A stretch of DNA of 64,000 nt from Siphonodentalium dalli (Eukaryota > Mollusca > Scaphopoda > Gadilida > Siphonodentaliidae). Shown one piece after another: positions 34,601 to 42,422 of the stretch; positions within the stretch are counted from its first letter, which is position 1, and every line of letters starts with the position of its first letter. The notes under the pieces were generated by a model, which was not told the DNA's origin, did not search any database, and saw only the letters and a list, made by a program, of their open reading frames with translations. The translations under genes and the position numbers were made by a program. The stretch spans positions 237,169,815 to 237,233,814 of the forward strand of contig CP136061.1 in NCBI GenBank assembly GCA_032622095.1, in the 5' to 3' direction.

Positions 34601-37600
34601 AGCGCGTTACAGGCCCCCCGTGTCTAAACATTGTTATGCGGGAGCGATGTTGTAACCATTTTAATGCCATTTTCAGAAGTGTATAATTTTGTTGCGATTA
34701 TTAAATAAAACAAGTTGGCGAAAACGGTTTCAAAACGAATTTCATATGGAATCTACTCATTTGTTTAAAAGGTATACTGTACACTAAATTGACCATTTGT
34801 GGGACCATGTCTTTTTATACTCAACATAATATATGCAGCAAATGAATGAATTTGAGCCATGAATTAGTGCAAAAATACACTCGTGTGCTCTATAAATGAC
34901 GCAAGCAACATGGTAATTATAATGAAAATGAATTTATGACTCTAGTCATAAATTAATTTTCATTATAATTACCATGTTTGAAATGTGACTGTGCATGGAC
35001 TGTGGTGCGCGATCACATAATTTCCACAAAAACATAAAAGTAGTGGAGTTCGCAGTCAAACTTACCTATTGTAATTGAACTTAACTATAATATGTAAATT
35101 CAGTGTGTGCCTGACGTGAATATCGCCAGTCAGAGGTGTAGTGTGCTACGGCTTACCATGTACACATGCCATATACGTTTATAGTACATGCAAAGTGAGA
35201 TCTATGCTATTTAGTAGGTTATTTTACTACCGACATTTGCCCGAAATTAGCCTTCAAATATCCTACAAGAATCATTATTGTAATAACGCTCTAATAATTA
35301 AACGGTAATCGAAGCGAAGACACATATTATGTAATTGCAAAAGCTGTCACTCAAAAATGAGCAATAGATAGCCATCTGAGAAGAATTTCGTGAAAATTTG
35401 CCGGGAAATGTCTCCCGCTATGTGAGCGTACCCTAACACTCGAATCAGATCATACAATAATAGAAGATAAAATGAACAATTATGACATTTACATGTTTCC
35501 ACTTGTAACAATAATTACAAACTTCTGAATTTCGGTGCACATTCTTAAATGCATACCAATACTATTTAATGCATTGAGGTCACTATAAGGTCACTGTTAC
35601 AATATGCATGTAATTGAGACGTGGGTTTTTGAGAAAGACACTCACGTGTATCCAGAATTGCAATAAGCCCAGCAAACCGGTCCCACGCCGTAGAAACCGC
35701 TTCTGCATTCTGGGTAACACAAGAGACCGCTCTGCGTACCTGATCCGCATGCGTTCAGGATTTCACCGACACCTGTCGACAAAACGGAGCGTATTAAGCA
35801 TACTGACTAGGTATGGTGATTTTCACCAACAACATTCTAACCTCCAACCAACATAACGTTGACTTTTGATTTAAACATATTTTATTGTATATCCATTATA
35901 TACATGGGGATTGGGACACAAGTTTTGTCAACTTAGTGACGCCCCTCTCCCGCACAAAAGGTATAACATAACATTTAAACAAGATGGCAGGATGAAATTG
36001 TGAATGTTTAAGCAGGGAAACAGATGTGAATATTTGTACAGAGTGTGCTATGAGTGGAGTTTTATTGTGTCCAGTTTTACCCTCACGTTGTCATAAGTTG
36101 TGTCTAAAAAGGCCGGGCATTTAAATTTTTAATTGTTTTCAATGACAGGTTGACATAACAGAGAAAAATATATGATCGAAGTTACCCAAAACGTTTAGTT
36201 GCATTAATGTAGGACTGTGTAATATGAAATAGCAATATATTTCTTCTGTGGTCATTTTCAGAGATTCCACAGAGAAGATGCTTAATATTTTCTATATGAA
36301 AGTTATTTGTTTCAAGTTTGTGGTAAAATATTCTTCTCTGATTGGTGAACAATGGACAGTGGAAGAAGAAATGACTAGCATCCTCCTTCGGAAAACCACA
36401 TTGACAATTAGGACTATCAGCTATGTGATTATTTTGCATGTCACTCTTTAAGTCGCTACAATAGTTTCGGAGTTTACAATGGTTGACACTAACATTCCGA
36501 TGACCTGTTCTATAAAGTGGATAGGGTTTTGGAGCAGGGGCGATTATGTTTAGGTGAGTTTTAAAATCGGATATATTTTCAGAATCTATGACAAACGAAG
36601 GGAGCTTATTCCACTCATGAGTTGTGTTTAGGAAGAATGATTTCCTGTAATGTGCTGTTGTCCAGCGGTACGAGTAGAAAAAACGCGGTTGTCTAAAGTT
36701 GTACCGGTTGTTTGATACATGTGCCGCCCGGGCTGGTAGAAGAAGGGTGAGATATTCTGGAGTTTCTTCGTTAGTTATTTTAAAAAGTGTTTGTAGGTGG
36801 TGTTTCTCCCTGCGCTCCCTAAGGTTGGACCACCCCACTTCGAGTAAAACATTTGTATTGGAGACAGAGCGGGTTAACCCGGTCACTATTCTGGCGGCGT
36901 CCACGTGTATACGTTCAAGTTTGTCCATCCAGTATTGTGGTGCACAGTCCCAAACTACATCTGCATAATCCATTATTGGCTGAACGTAAGTTTTGTAAAT
37001 TTTTTCTAACGTGTTTGCACTTAAGCTGTATTTGACGTTGACTTACAAGTAAGTTGAAATATAATATATAAAGCACAATGCTAGTTCATCATGGAAAAAA
37101 GAAAAGCGTTCTTTTATCCCTGAATATACAACATAGATATTTCAGAACACTGGATTTACAGCTTGCCTAAGTAAAAGTATGTGCCCCTAATGTATTGCTT
37201 CAACACTACTTTTAGAGTGCATGATGTCTGATATGGCAAACTGCATGATTTATTATCATTAGTAAGTGTCCTTTAATTTGTTTTATATACCAGTTGGTGA
37301 TGTCACCTCAAAATTATATCTCAGGTGTGTAGAGGTGAGAACTGAGTAGGGATTGATCCCCAATATACACCTTAGTTGTATCACATGTATCTGAGATATC
37401 AACTTCGTATACCAATGTGTCCCACAACTATACGTATATATGTACACGTATCTTGTTTTGCAAGTGTCGCGTATATACTGTCATGCATGGTTGTGATGGC
37501 ACCCTGAATGGTTTCAAATAGTTTACCAATTGGTCCATTGAACCCAATTGCTTGATCAAAGGCGAGAATAAACCCGTACTAACCTAGTATGCCCAAAAAG

Positions 37601-39057
37601 ACGTTATTTGAACGAAATAGACATATTGTCCCATATTTTGCAATTTTAGGCCCATATATTGTGCATTTAATTGTGTTAATGTTGATGGATTACGAGTAAC
37701 GTTCAAACTAAAACAACTGCCAATGTCTTGATCAGGTTTTCAAAAATGTTTATTAAATGTCGATGTCATTTTTGTAACATGCACGTGCAACTATTATTAT
37801 TGAAGTCGCACCGTTGCGGTAAGGTGATTTTCGTGACATTACGTCCAAAATAGGAAACAATACACGGATACCACAAATAAAACATCGTTAGAAAGGTCAA
37901 CATAATCTTCTTTATTTCATAAACTTAATAATAATGTTGTCAGTAAATGTGTTTGTGATAAACAATAGTAAACCAAATCGGACTGTGACTCAAAACACGA
38001 CACATGTCGGCAGTTTTGCGTCAAGGAATTTTAGTAAATCCCAAAATAGTAATTGTGGCGTCTATATTTAGGCCCGGAAAAGACTCTTGATGGCGGTACA
38101 TGTTAGGCACGCGTAAGCACCAATCAATTAATATGGATACCGAATATATGCAAGTCGGTAACCAATAAAATCAGTAATCCCCCGAAAATTGCGCTCTGCC
38201 CACTAAAGCGGGCTGTCCGGCGGGATGAACGTAAATTACGTCGTGTCCGCTTTAGCGGACTGCCTGGTTGAAATAGTTAATTAAGCATCTTAGCTTCAAC
38301 CAATGTACCGTTGAAGTACATGTAAGTTGAAATCTGGTATAGACCAATAGTCATTCGCCATGGAAAATGAAAGGCGTTCATGGTCAGCCATTTGTTCTGC
38401 TGATTTTGGTATAGATCAATATATTCATTTTTGCGTGCGATAAATGTAAAATCAGTAGTTGAGCAGTGGAAAAGCTGGTTCTAATTCCGATAAGCGCACA
38501 AATGTAATCTGATGTATTTATGTTAGGAATTTTATCAGTTCTCTCCGGTTGTTGGTGATTTCTGCGCTCATTGTGTGATTTTCCTGTGGATCGAATAAAC
38601 CCCCTGCGTGGTTTCCCCGCCCCCCCCCCAACCTGTGAAATTTAAACCGCCTTGATGTGATATAGCGACTGAAACAAAGATAAACCAAAAAAAATTATAT
38701 TCATTGAAAGAGGTTTCGAATCATCTTCACACAAATTAATGCATGCATGTACAAAAAATGTTGACGCATTCTTATAAGAGTAATCTAATTTGTCACACGT
38801 ACCTCTCCCGTAACTGTTTGATGCAAAGAGCGCCGATGTTCGTCGTTCGTGATGGGCAAATACCCCAGCAGACTGGTCCGCCGCCTTTGTGTGCGAAACC
38901 TGCATGGTCTACATTCCTTGTAGCATAGGAGCCCGTCTAGGATTGGGAAGTCATCATAACACCAATCGTGTGGCGTTACCGCAGCCGCAAAACCTACCAT
39001 GTACAAGAAAACCATAGTCAGAAATGGTAACGCCCTCAAAATAATATTATTAGCCAT
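25508..39057 (-). CDS. six-exon gene for a secreted, modular cysteine-rich protein
   Basis: Exons on the minus strand are 39057-38803, 35772-35646, 33389-33027, 29544-29224, 26722-26511 and 25600-25508. All five introns begin GT and end AG, and exon phases fit (1, 2, 1, 1, 0). The product would be about 455 residues: a signal peptide (MANNIILRALPFLTMVFLY), then cysteine modules with CY-x-EC, GVGPVCW and YGRGVG motifs, a Gly/Ala-rich stretch, and a Gly-rich C-terminal part ending near VCTT. I believe I have seen such modules in unnamed invertebrate and protist proteins, but I cannot name the family or its function. Two apparent frameshifts in exon 1 and one in exon 3 mean it is either a young pseudogene or carries assembly indels. 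The introns hold several transposons. Confidence 0.8.
25680..26130. repeat. degenerate tandem repeat in intron 5
   Basis: Two to three diverged units of about 170 bases share 'aaacttggnacata', 'atgaggtcc/atgaactcg' and 'cataattttgtccgac'. A 'cgtccatccatcc' tract sits at the left end. The architecture resembles mollusc HINE/pearl elements. The 210-codon minus-strand frame 26502-25870 falls across it and is not considered a gene. Confidence 0.6.
26511..26722 (-). CDS. exon 5 of the cysteine-rich gene
   Basis: The acceptor is CCTTATAG and the donor GAG|GTAAGT. The frame reads GLCYVGVCAG, GVGIAVGWWRTLGDIPG and EYIGTQFE with no stop over 212 bases. The alternation of Gly and hydrophobic residues suggests beta structure (inference). 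Confidence 0.85.
26952..27445. mobile_element. Tc1/mariner-type MITE with an internal GCGATATT motif array (intron 4)
   Basis: TA at 26950-26951 and 27446-27447 flanks inverted termini CAGTACCAGTCA. The TIR continues for about 35 bases through TGGTATATT. The CAGTACCAGTC start and TA duplication are typical of Tc1/mariner ends. The interior repeats variants of ATTGCGATATTAAGCGC many times in both orientations. No transposase is present. Confidence 0.85.
27448..28038. other. intron 4 sequence, nothing recognised
   Basis: Non-coding. ACGCTCTTT is at 27662. The 139-codon frame at 27771-28190 has no protein-like features and runs into the next repeat. Confidence 0.35.
28039..28456. mobile_element. 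MITE with CAGGGACGTGGC end and repeated AAATTTCCAAC, copy 1
   Basis: It begins CAGGGACGTGGC and ends near ATCCCTG, and contains many TTTCCAAC words. Relatives lie at 43261-43609 (ending CGCGACGTCCCTG) and about 52060-52490 (ending CGCCACGTCCCTG). The shared ends and words define a dispersed family. The right end of this copy is diverged. Confidence 0.7.
28457..29223. other. intron 4 sequence, one short direct repeat
   Basis: GTGATAGCAACG is repeated with the following ACGAGAACA near 28528 and 28557. No gene or element boundary seen. Confidence 0.35.
29224..29544 (-). CDS. exon 4 of the cysteine-rich gene
   Basis: A TCTGTCTCCAG acceptor opens it. GT joins the T of exon 3 to give Cys, then QKNTYGRGVGKAINC follows, matching the module ends of exons 1 and 3. 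The rest is a less cysteine-rich region with FNVSNGFQGIQSAGC and a Gly/Ala-rich hydrophobic stretch (FTAGASAGAAVAGELGVAVD). The donor is AAAG|GTACGT. Confidence 0.85.
30170..31815. mobile_element. dispersed element with tandem 'cggcgccacttttgacatc' units, copy 1 (intron 3)
   Basis: Units of roughly 110-150 bases repeat 'ggcgccacttttgacat', 'tcctcgtatcatgg', 'aatttggtggaaat' and 'ctctccccttc'. The element starts near 'cttaaatggaatgataaata' and ends at 'acatagacagacagccagac'. Copy 2 is at 55505-56700 with the same order of start, units and end, and a fragment is at 44960-45230. This copy is interrupted by the MITE at 30954-31353. Class unknown. Confidence 0.75.
30954..31353. mobile_element. piggyBac-like MITE (TTAA target), copy 2
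   Basis: It has the same termini, TTAA duplications and palindromes (30984-31052, 31132-31200) as 9519-9917, with only a few differences. It is inserted in a TTAA within the tandem-unit element, interrupting 'cttttaacatcttTTAAgcc'. Confidence 0.9.
31816..33026. other. intron 3 sequence with a (CATAC)n microsatellite
   Basis: CATAC is repeated five times at 32962-32988. The rest is AT-rich and without recognisable features. Confidence 0.5.
33027..33389 (-). CDS. exon 3 of the cysteine-rich gene
   Basis: It begins with a T that completes the Thr codon from exon 2, then DDGALCRRNAHIYGR, DSCPWHDKCGL, GYADDGCTCRRD, ETYGRGVGD and YNGVGPVCWAVC, and ends CAGT|GTGAGT. A run of seven G (33253-33259 on the plus strand as C) puts the two halves in different frames; a run of six would keep one frame. 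This is a typical homopolymer indel, whether real or from sequencing. Confidence 0.8.
33885..34621. mobile_element. hAT-like non-autonomous element in intron 2
   Basis: CACAGGGGCCTGTAACGCGC at the left is matched inversely at the right over about 55 bases, through CGCTGTCCGCCCCC and TTTTGCACTGCCCATAT. GTCTAAAC flanks both ends (33877-33884 and 34622-34629), an 8-bp duplication as made by hAT elements. The interior has a foldback: ATTTTAATATTCATT at 34452 pairs with AATGAATATTAAAAT near 34542. There is no transposase. Confidence 0.85.
34909..34976. repeat. 68-bp near-perfect palindrome in intron 2
   Basis: CATGGTAATTATAATGAAAA pairs with TTTTCATTATAATTACCATG, and TTTATGACT with AGTCATAAA at the centre. 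Only one or two positions fail to pair. Confidence 0.9.
35646..35772 (-). CDS. exon 2 of the cysteine-rich gene
   Basis: A CAG acceptor and the donor AC|GTGAGT bound 127 bases with no stop in frame. They encode VGEILNACGSG, GLLCYPECRSGF, YGVGPVCWAYC and NSGY, one complete cysteine module. Phase is 1 in and 2 out. Confidence 0.85.
35866..37034 (-). mobile_element. 5'-truncated CR1/L2-like LINE in intron 1 with intact C-terminal frame
   Basis: The minus-strand frame to 36182 encodes the end of a LINE protein: VQPIMDYADVVWD, NTTHEWNKLPSFV, a C-terminal knuckle CQCGFPKEDASHFFFHCPLF, and NINATKRFG-like tail residues. A 300-base 3' UTR follows with AATAAAATATG. ACGTTGACTT at 35856-35865 and 37035-37044 is a 10-bp target duplication, so the truncation is original and the copy is fairly young. 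It is unrelated to the gene in whose intron it sits. Confidence 0.9.
37045..38802. other. intron 1 sequence, nothing recognised
   Basis: A small inverted pair, CTAAAGCGG and CCGCTTTAG at about 38195-38260, and a C-run near 38621 are the only structures I note. Confidence 0.35.
38803..39057 (-). CDS. exon 1 of the cysteine-rich gene (signal peptide and module 1)
   Basis: The ATG at 39057 opens a signal peptide of about 27 residues ending in GFAAA, followed by DWCYDD and DGLLCYKECRP. The frame then shifts near 38901-38904, after which GGGPVCWGIC is read. It shifts again near 38822-38828, after which SYGRG leads into GAGAG|GTACGT, the splice donor. The TATA-like TTTATATATA just before the ATG is consistent with a gene start. 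The last G joins GT of exon 2 to make the G of YGRGVG, which confirms the junction. Confidence 0.75.
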
Positions 39058-39466
39058 ATATATAAATCATATTATTATCCATCCCTTAACTAACACCTTT
39101 TCTGATTGGACAAAAGCTGCCTCGTGATAATCCGGGAAAAAGTCATATTGGACTCCCGAATGTCATATTGGACTCCCAAGTGTGCAATATCACTTTGTTA
39201 TCGGGACTCTGTGACGTCACGAATTAACTCTATTGCGACATGAATCGGTGAAATTGTGATGCGCGCGCAACACTGGTGGATTTAGCACAAGTTTCACTTC
39301 CGCATTGAGTTTTTTTTCACTTCCGTATTTACTTCGAAATCATGCTTTCTGATGATCAAAATGCAGGCTTTTATAGAGAATTAAGTGCGGACAAATACCA
39401 AAAATAACCACAAAACTTTTATTCCCAAAATTTGGATAAACATACAGATGGATAATAAAAATGTCA
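39058..39466. other. upstream region of the cysteine-rich gene
   Basis: Directly upstream on the minus strand is AT-rich sequence with a TTTATATATA TATA-like word adjoining the ATG. GTCATATTGGACTCCC is repeated directly near 39140 and 39161 and is related to the hairpin that follows. Confidence 0.4.
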
Positions 39467-39625
39467 TTATACAATGTTGTGTACAGTATGAGTTTTTCTT
39501 GTGCTCATCCAGGTTGTGGTGAAAAGTCACATTGGACTCGACACTGCGTGTCTCGTCCAATGTGACTTTTCACCACAACCTGGACGAGTACAAGAAAAAC
39601 TCATACTGTACACAACATTGTATAA
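39467..39625. repeat. 159-bp foldback with nearly perfect 70-base arms
   Basis: TTATACAATGTTGTGTACAG pairs with CTGTACACAACATTGTATAA, and the pairing runs on through TATGAGTTTTTCTTGT and GGTTGTGGTGAAAAGTCACA to a loop near 39544. I see only about four unpaired positions. It lies 410 bases upstream of the cysteine-rich gene. Confidence 0.9.
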
Positions 39626-39845
39626 TAACTTTATAACATAAAATATATTGGTTTCATGAGTGCACCACCTCATAATTCCGTTAAAACAACTTATCCTTGA
39701 AATTATTATAATAACTATATACGCATTATCACTGCAGGTTTCTCATCCATCACACCAGAAAGCCTCTAAATGCGAACCAAAAATATAGTAATCGAATTAA
39801 GTACACACCCGATACTTCGCAATACGACATTTAGTGACTAAAGTT

Positions 39846-40493
39846 TAATCTACATTTGACATCCACATTAACGCTGTATGTAGTAAGGCATACCGAATCC
39901 TCGGCATAATAAAAAGAACATTCGTCAGTTTGGAATTGGACACGTTCAGACATTTATACATAGCCATGGTAAGACCTGTATTGGAGTACTGTAACACTGT
40001 TTGGCACCCACACCATAAATACCAGTGTGTGTCACTAGAGTGTGCAACAAAGATTAATACGTCTCAATTTGATGTCAGTGAAGTTTCGCAGATTCCGTGG
40101 AGATATGATAGAGACCTTCAAAATTTTAAAACAGTCTTACAACGTAAATCCGGACTTGTATTTTCAAAGATCATTATCTACAACCACAAGGGGTCACTCG
40201 GTGAAATTACAATTGCCTCGTAAAACTAAAGACATAGGCAAATATTATTTCACCCATAGTGTTGTTATACCATGGAACAATTTACCAGAGATGATTGTTT
40301 CATCCGTCAACCTGACGCAGTTTGACTGTTTGACTGATATTTCTATAGCCAGAAATATGAGTACGGTGAGTGATTTTAACATATTGTTTTTATGATTAAG
40401 TTATAATTTATATCCATGTTTCAAATCGGAACAAAAAGTCGGATGACTTGTTTCGAAATAAATGATACTGATACTGATACATTCCAACTGAGA
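39846..40493 (+). mobile_element. CR1-like LINE remnant, C-terminal part
   Basis: The frame reads AYRILGIIKRTF, LYIAMVRPVLEYCNTVWHP, then after a frameshift RRFRGDMIETFKIL, TRGHSVKLQLPRKTKD and VVIPWNNLPEMIVSS, the conserved end of CR1-like reverse transcriptases. After the stop near 40395 a 3' UTR ends AAATAAATGATACTGATACT, a (ACTGAT)n tail. It is 5' truncated and frameshifted. Confidence 0.85.
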
Positions 40494-40654
40494 CATATTA
40501 CTTCATCAACAATGTTAGCTGTTATATTAGGCATTGCGTTCCCCCAATAAAATCTTCAAAAGTGGCCCAGCCATTGTTCACACCTATATCGAAAGCAATT
40601 AACGCGGTCCTGAAAGTTATACTTAAATGCAAAATGAGTTGTGTTCATTGGTGT

Positions 40655-40730
40655 GAAATGTTCAGATAATAAGTTCAACAAACGACCGTATCGTTGAACT
40701 TATTATTCCAACATTTCCTAAGGTGCAATG
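40655..40730. repeat. small foldback, copy 1
   Basis: AATGTTCAGATAATAAGTTC pairs with GAACTTATTATTCCAACATT around a 17-base loop. A second copy with the same arms is at about 59295-59375. Confidence 0.8.
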
Positions 40731-40829
40731 AGGATGAATGGAATTTCCTCACCCGTCCTTCGCCCGTCGTCGTGGATAACATTGAAAGAGAGACTCAATA
40801 GTGTAGTCTCTCTTATTTCCACAATGATC

Positions 40830-41560
40830 ACATTATGAGTATTTACTATGGAAAGGGTTGTGTATATGACCAACCGTTCGATCTGTGTCGTCTGCTATTC
40901 AACAATAATTACCTTCAGAGATATCAGAGAGGATTCACAAACTCACGATTACTGTTATCAGTTACAAACCAACTGTGCTCACCGGGTCCCATCATTCACC
41001 AGATTACTATTAAAGGTCTATACATCATTTTAGAATAATCAGATCACGTTATATACAACATATTCCATAGTATATACCATTTGAAAAAGGATGCTCCAAA
41101 ACATTGTACTATCAACTTATCCGGTCGAATAAACTGTTAACATGCTTTTTTGGTCAAGTTACCGACGTGTGTTCTGTGTTTAATTTCGATCTTGTCTGTA
41201 CTGCCAGTTTATTATTCTCGATGGAAGGGGAATAACTCTTATATATTAGTTGTGAGTTATGATACATTCTGGTGTAAATAACGGAGGAAGTCGTGGGGAA
41301 TCTGAGAATCTCTATCACTTGGTAGACACTCCTAGGCCACATATGTTCCTTATTTTGGTGTAATCTATATAATATATATATGGTTGCTCTTCCAAATGGT
41401 ATATACTATGGAATATGTTGTGTGTATTGTGATCTGTGCATTCAAAAATTAAGTGGTCATTAAACAGTTACAATCCAATTGTTATCACTAGTAGGACCCT
41501 ATCATTCATCAGATATAAAAACGTGTTCAATAACAAGGGAGGGGACGCTACTGTTTCGAT
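40830..41560 (+). repeat. diverged direct repeat flanking a copy of the 15497 element
   Basis: 'gttacaaaccaactgt...gggtcccatcattcaccagat' near 40965 is repeated as 'gttacaatccaattgt...ggaccctatcattcatcagat' near 41468, with 'tactatgga' before each. Between them, 41065-41345 matches the interior of the TTAA element at 15497-15905. No gene is supported. Confidence 0.6.
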
Positions 41561-41838
41561 ATAGTCTGAAATTGATGAAGATTGCATGTTGAGTGCTCCC
41601 AAGCCTTCGATATTCCTAGCTTCACTCAGAGTTCAGTGAGCATCCACGGTTGGTGGCCGTTTTTGGGGCAAGCGTCATTGTTTTCAGATGTTATGAAGGT
41701 CGTGATATATCTTCATGACAATTTAACAAATTTGTATAACAATTTAGTGATGGGACCTTATGAGACAAACATATATGTAATCTTTAATTGTAATCGTGAA
41801 TTTAATAAACTTCTCTAATTAAAAAATCGTTCACTCAC

Positions 41839-41887
41839 CGAAAACCGATAGCGCTAGAACAAATGTCAGCATATTTGAACAGACAAC
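41839..41887 (-). CDS. candidate small signal-peptide exon
   Basis: On the minus strand TTTTTCAG precedes 15 bases and an ATG at 41872 opening MLTFVLALSVF. The frame runs into TTCG|GTGAGT, a consensus donor (phase 1). It has the form of a small exon bearing a signal peptide, but no later exon has been found and 11 codons are weak evidence. Confidence 0.3.
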
Positions 41888-42085
41888 CTGAAAAAGTTTA
41901 AAAGAGAATCGTTCAGTAATCGGGCAATTCCGGGAATTAAATATGTTGTCGTCCACTTGTAAGCCCACACTTACACGCCTATTAGTATCATATTAATATT
42001 CAATTTTACCGCCATCTGGGATTGTGGGTTCTAATATAGGTATATTATTATACACGTCTGAAGTATGTTCACACTGGCGGTGGCC

Positions 42086-42217
42086 ATATGTGACCCGCCA
42101 TATCAAATCCAGTCGTAAGTCGGGACATATGGTCGACTCGCATATATAAGAGAATGCATTGGCACAGGGTAAAAAAATCCCGACTTACGACTGGATTTGA
42201 TATGGCGGGTCACATAT
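42086..42217. mobile_element. deleted copy of the ATATGTGACCCGCC MITE
   Basis: The same outer TIRs as 14156-14622 enclose only half of one palindrome (GGTCGACTCGCATATATAAG onward). It shows a deletion between the left TIR and the middle of the right palindrome. Confidence 0.9.
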
Positions 42218-42295
42218 GATATCTCATTGTTTGGAGAATACGAGAGATAGGCATAACTGGACTAGAGAGAGTATGGATTTAATATTATCCATCAC

Positions 42296-42422
42296 GACCT
42301 GGGATGTGGGATGGACAAATCTCACCCGAGGGCCAGATATTTGGGCCGGACACGAGGCTTGCCTAGTGTCAGGTCCAAATATCTGGCCCTTCGGTGACAT
42401 TTTTCCATACCCACATCCCAGG
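42296..42422. repeat. foldback element interrupted by the GGTCAATACTATG element
   Basis: GGGATGTGGGATGG and GGCCAGATATTTGG pair with CCAAATATCTGGCC and CCATACCCACATCCC. The right arm continues after the insertion at 43910 with AGGTCATGATGG, complementing the left CCATCACGACCT. An uninterrupted relative is at 48720-48875. Confidence 0.85.
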
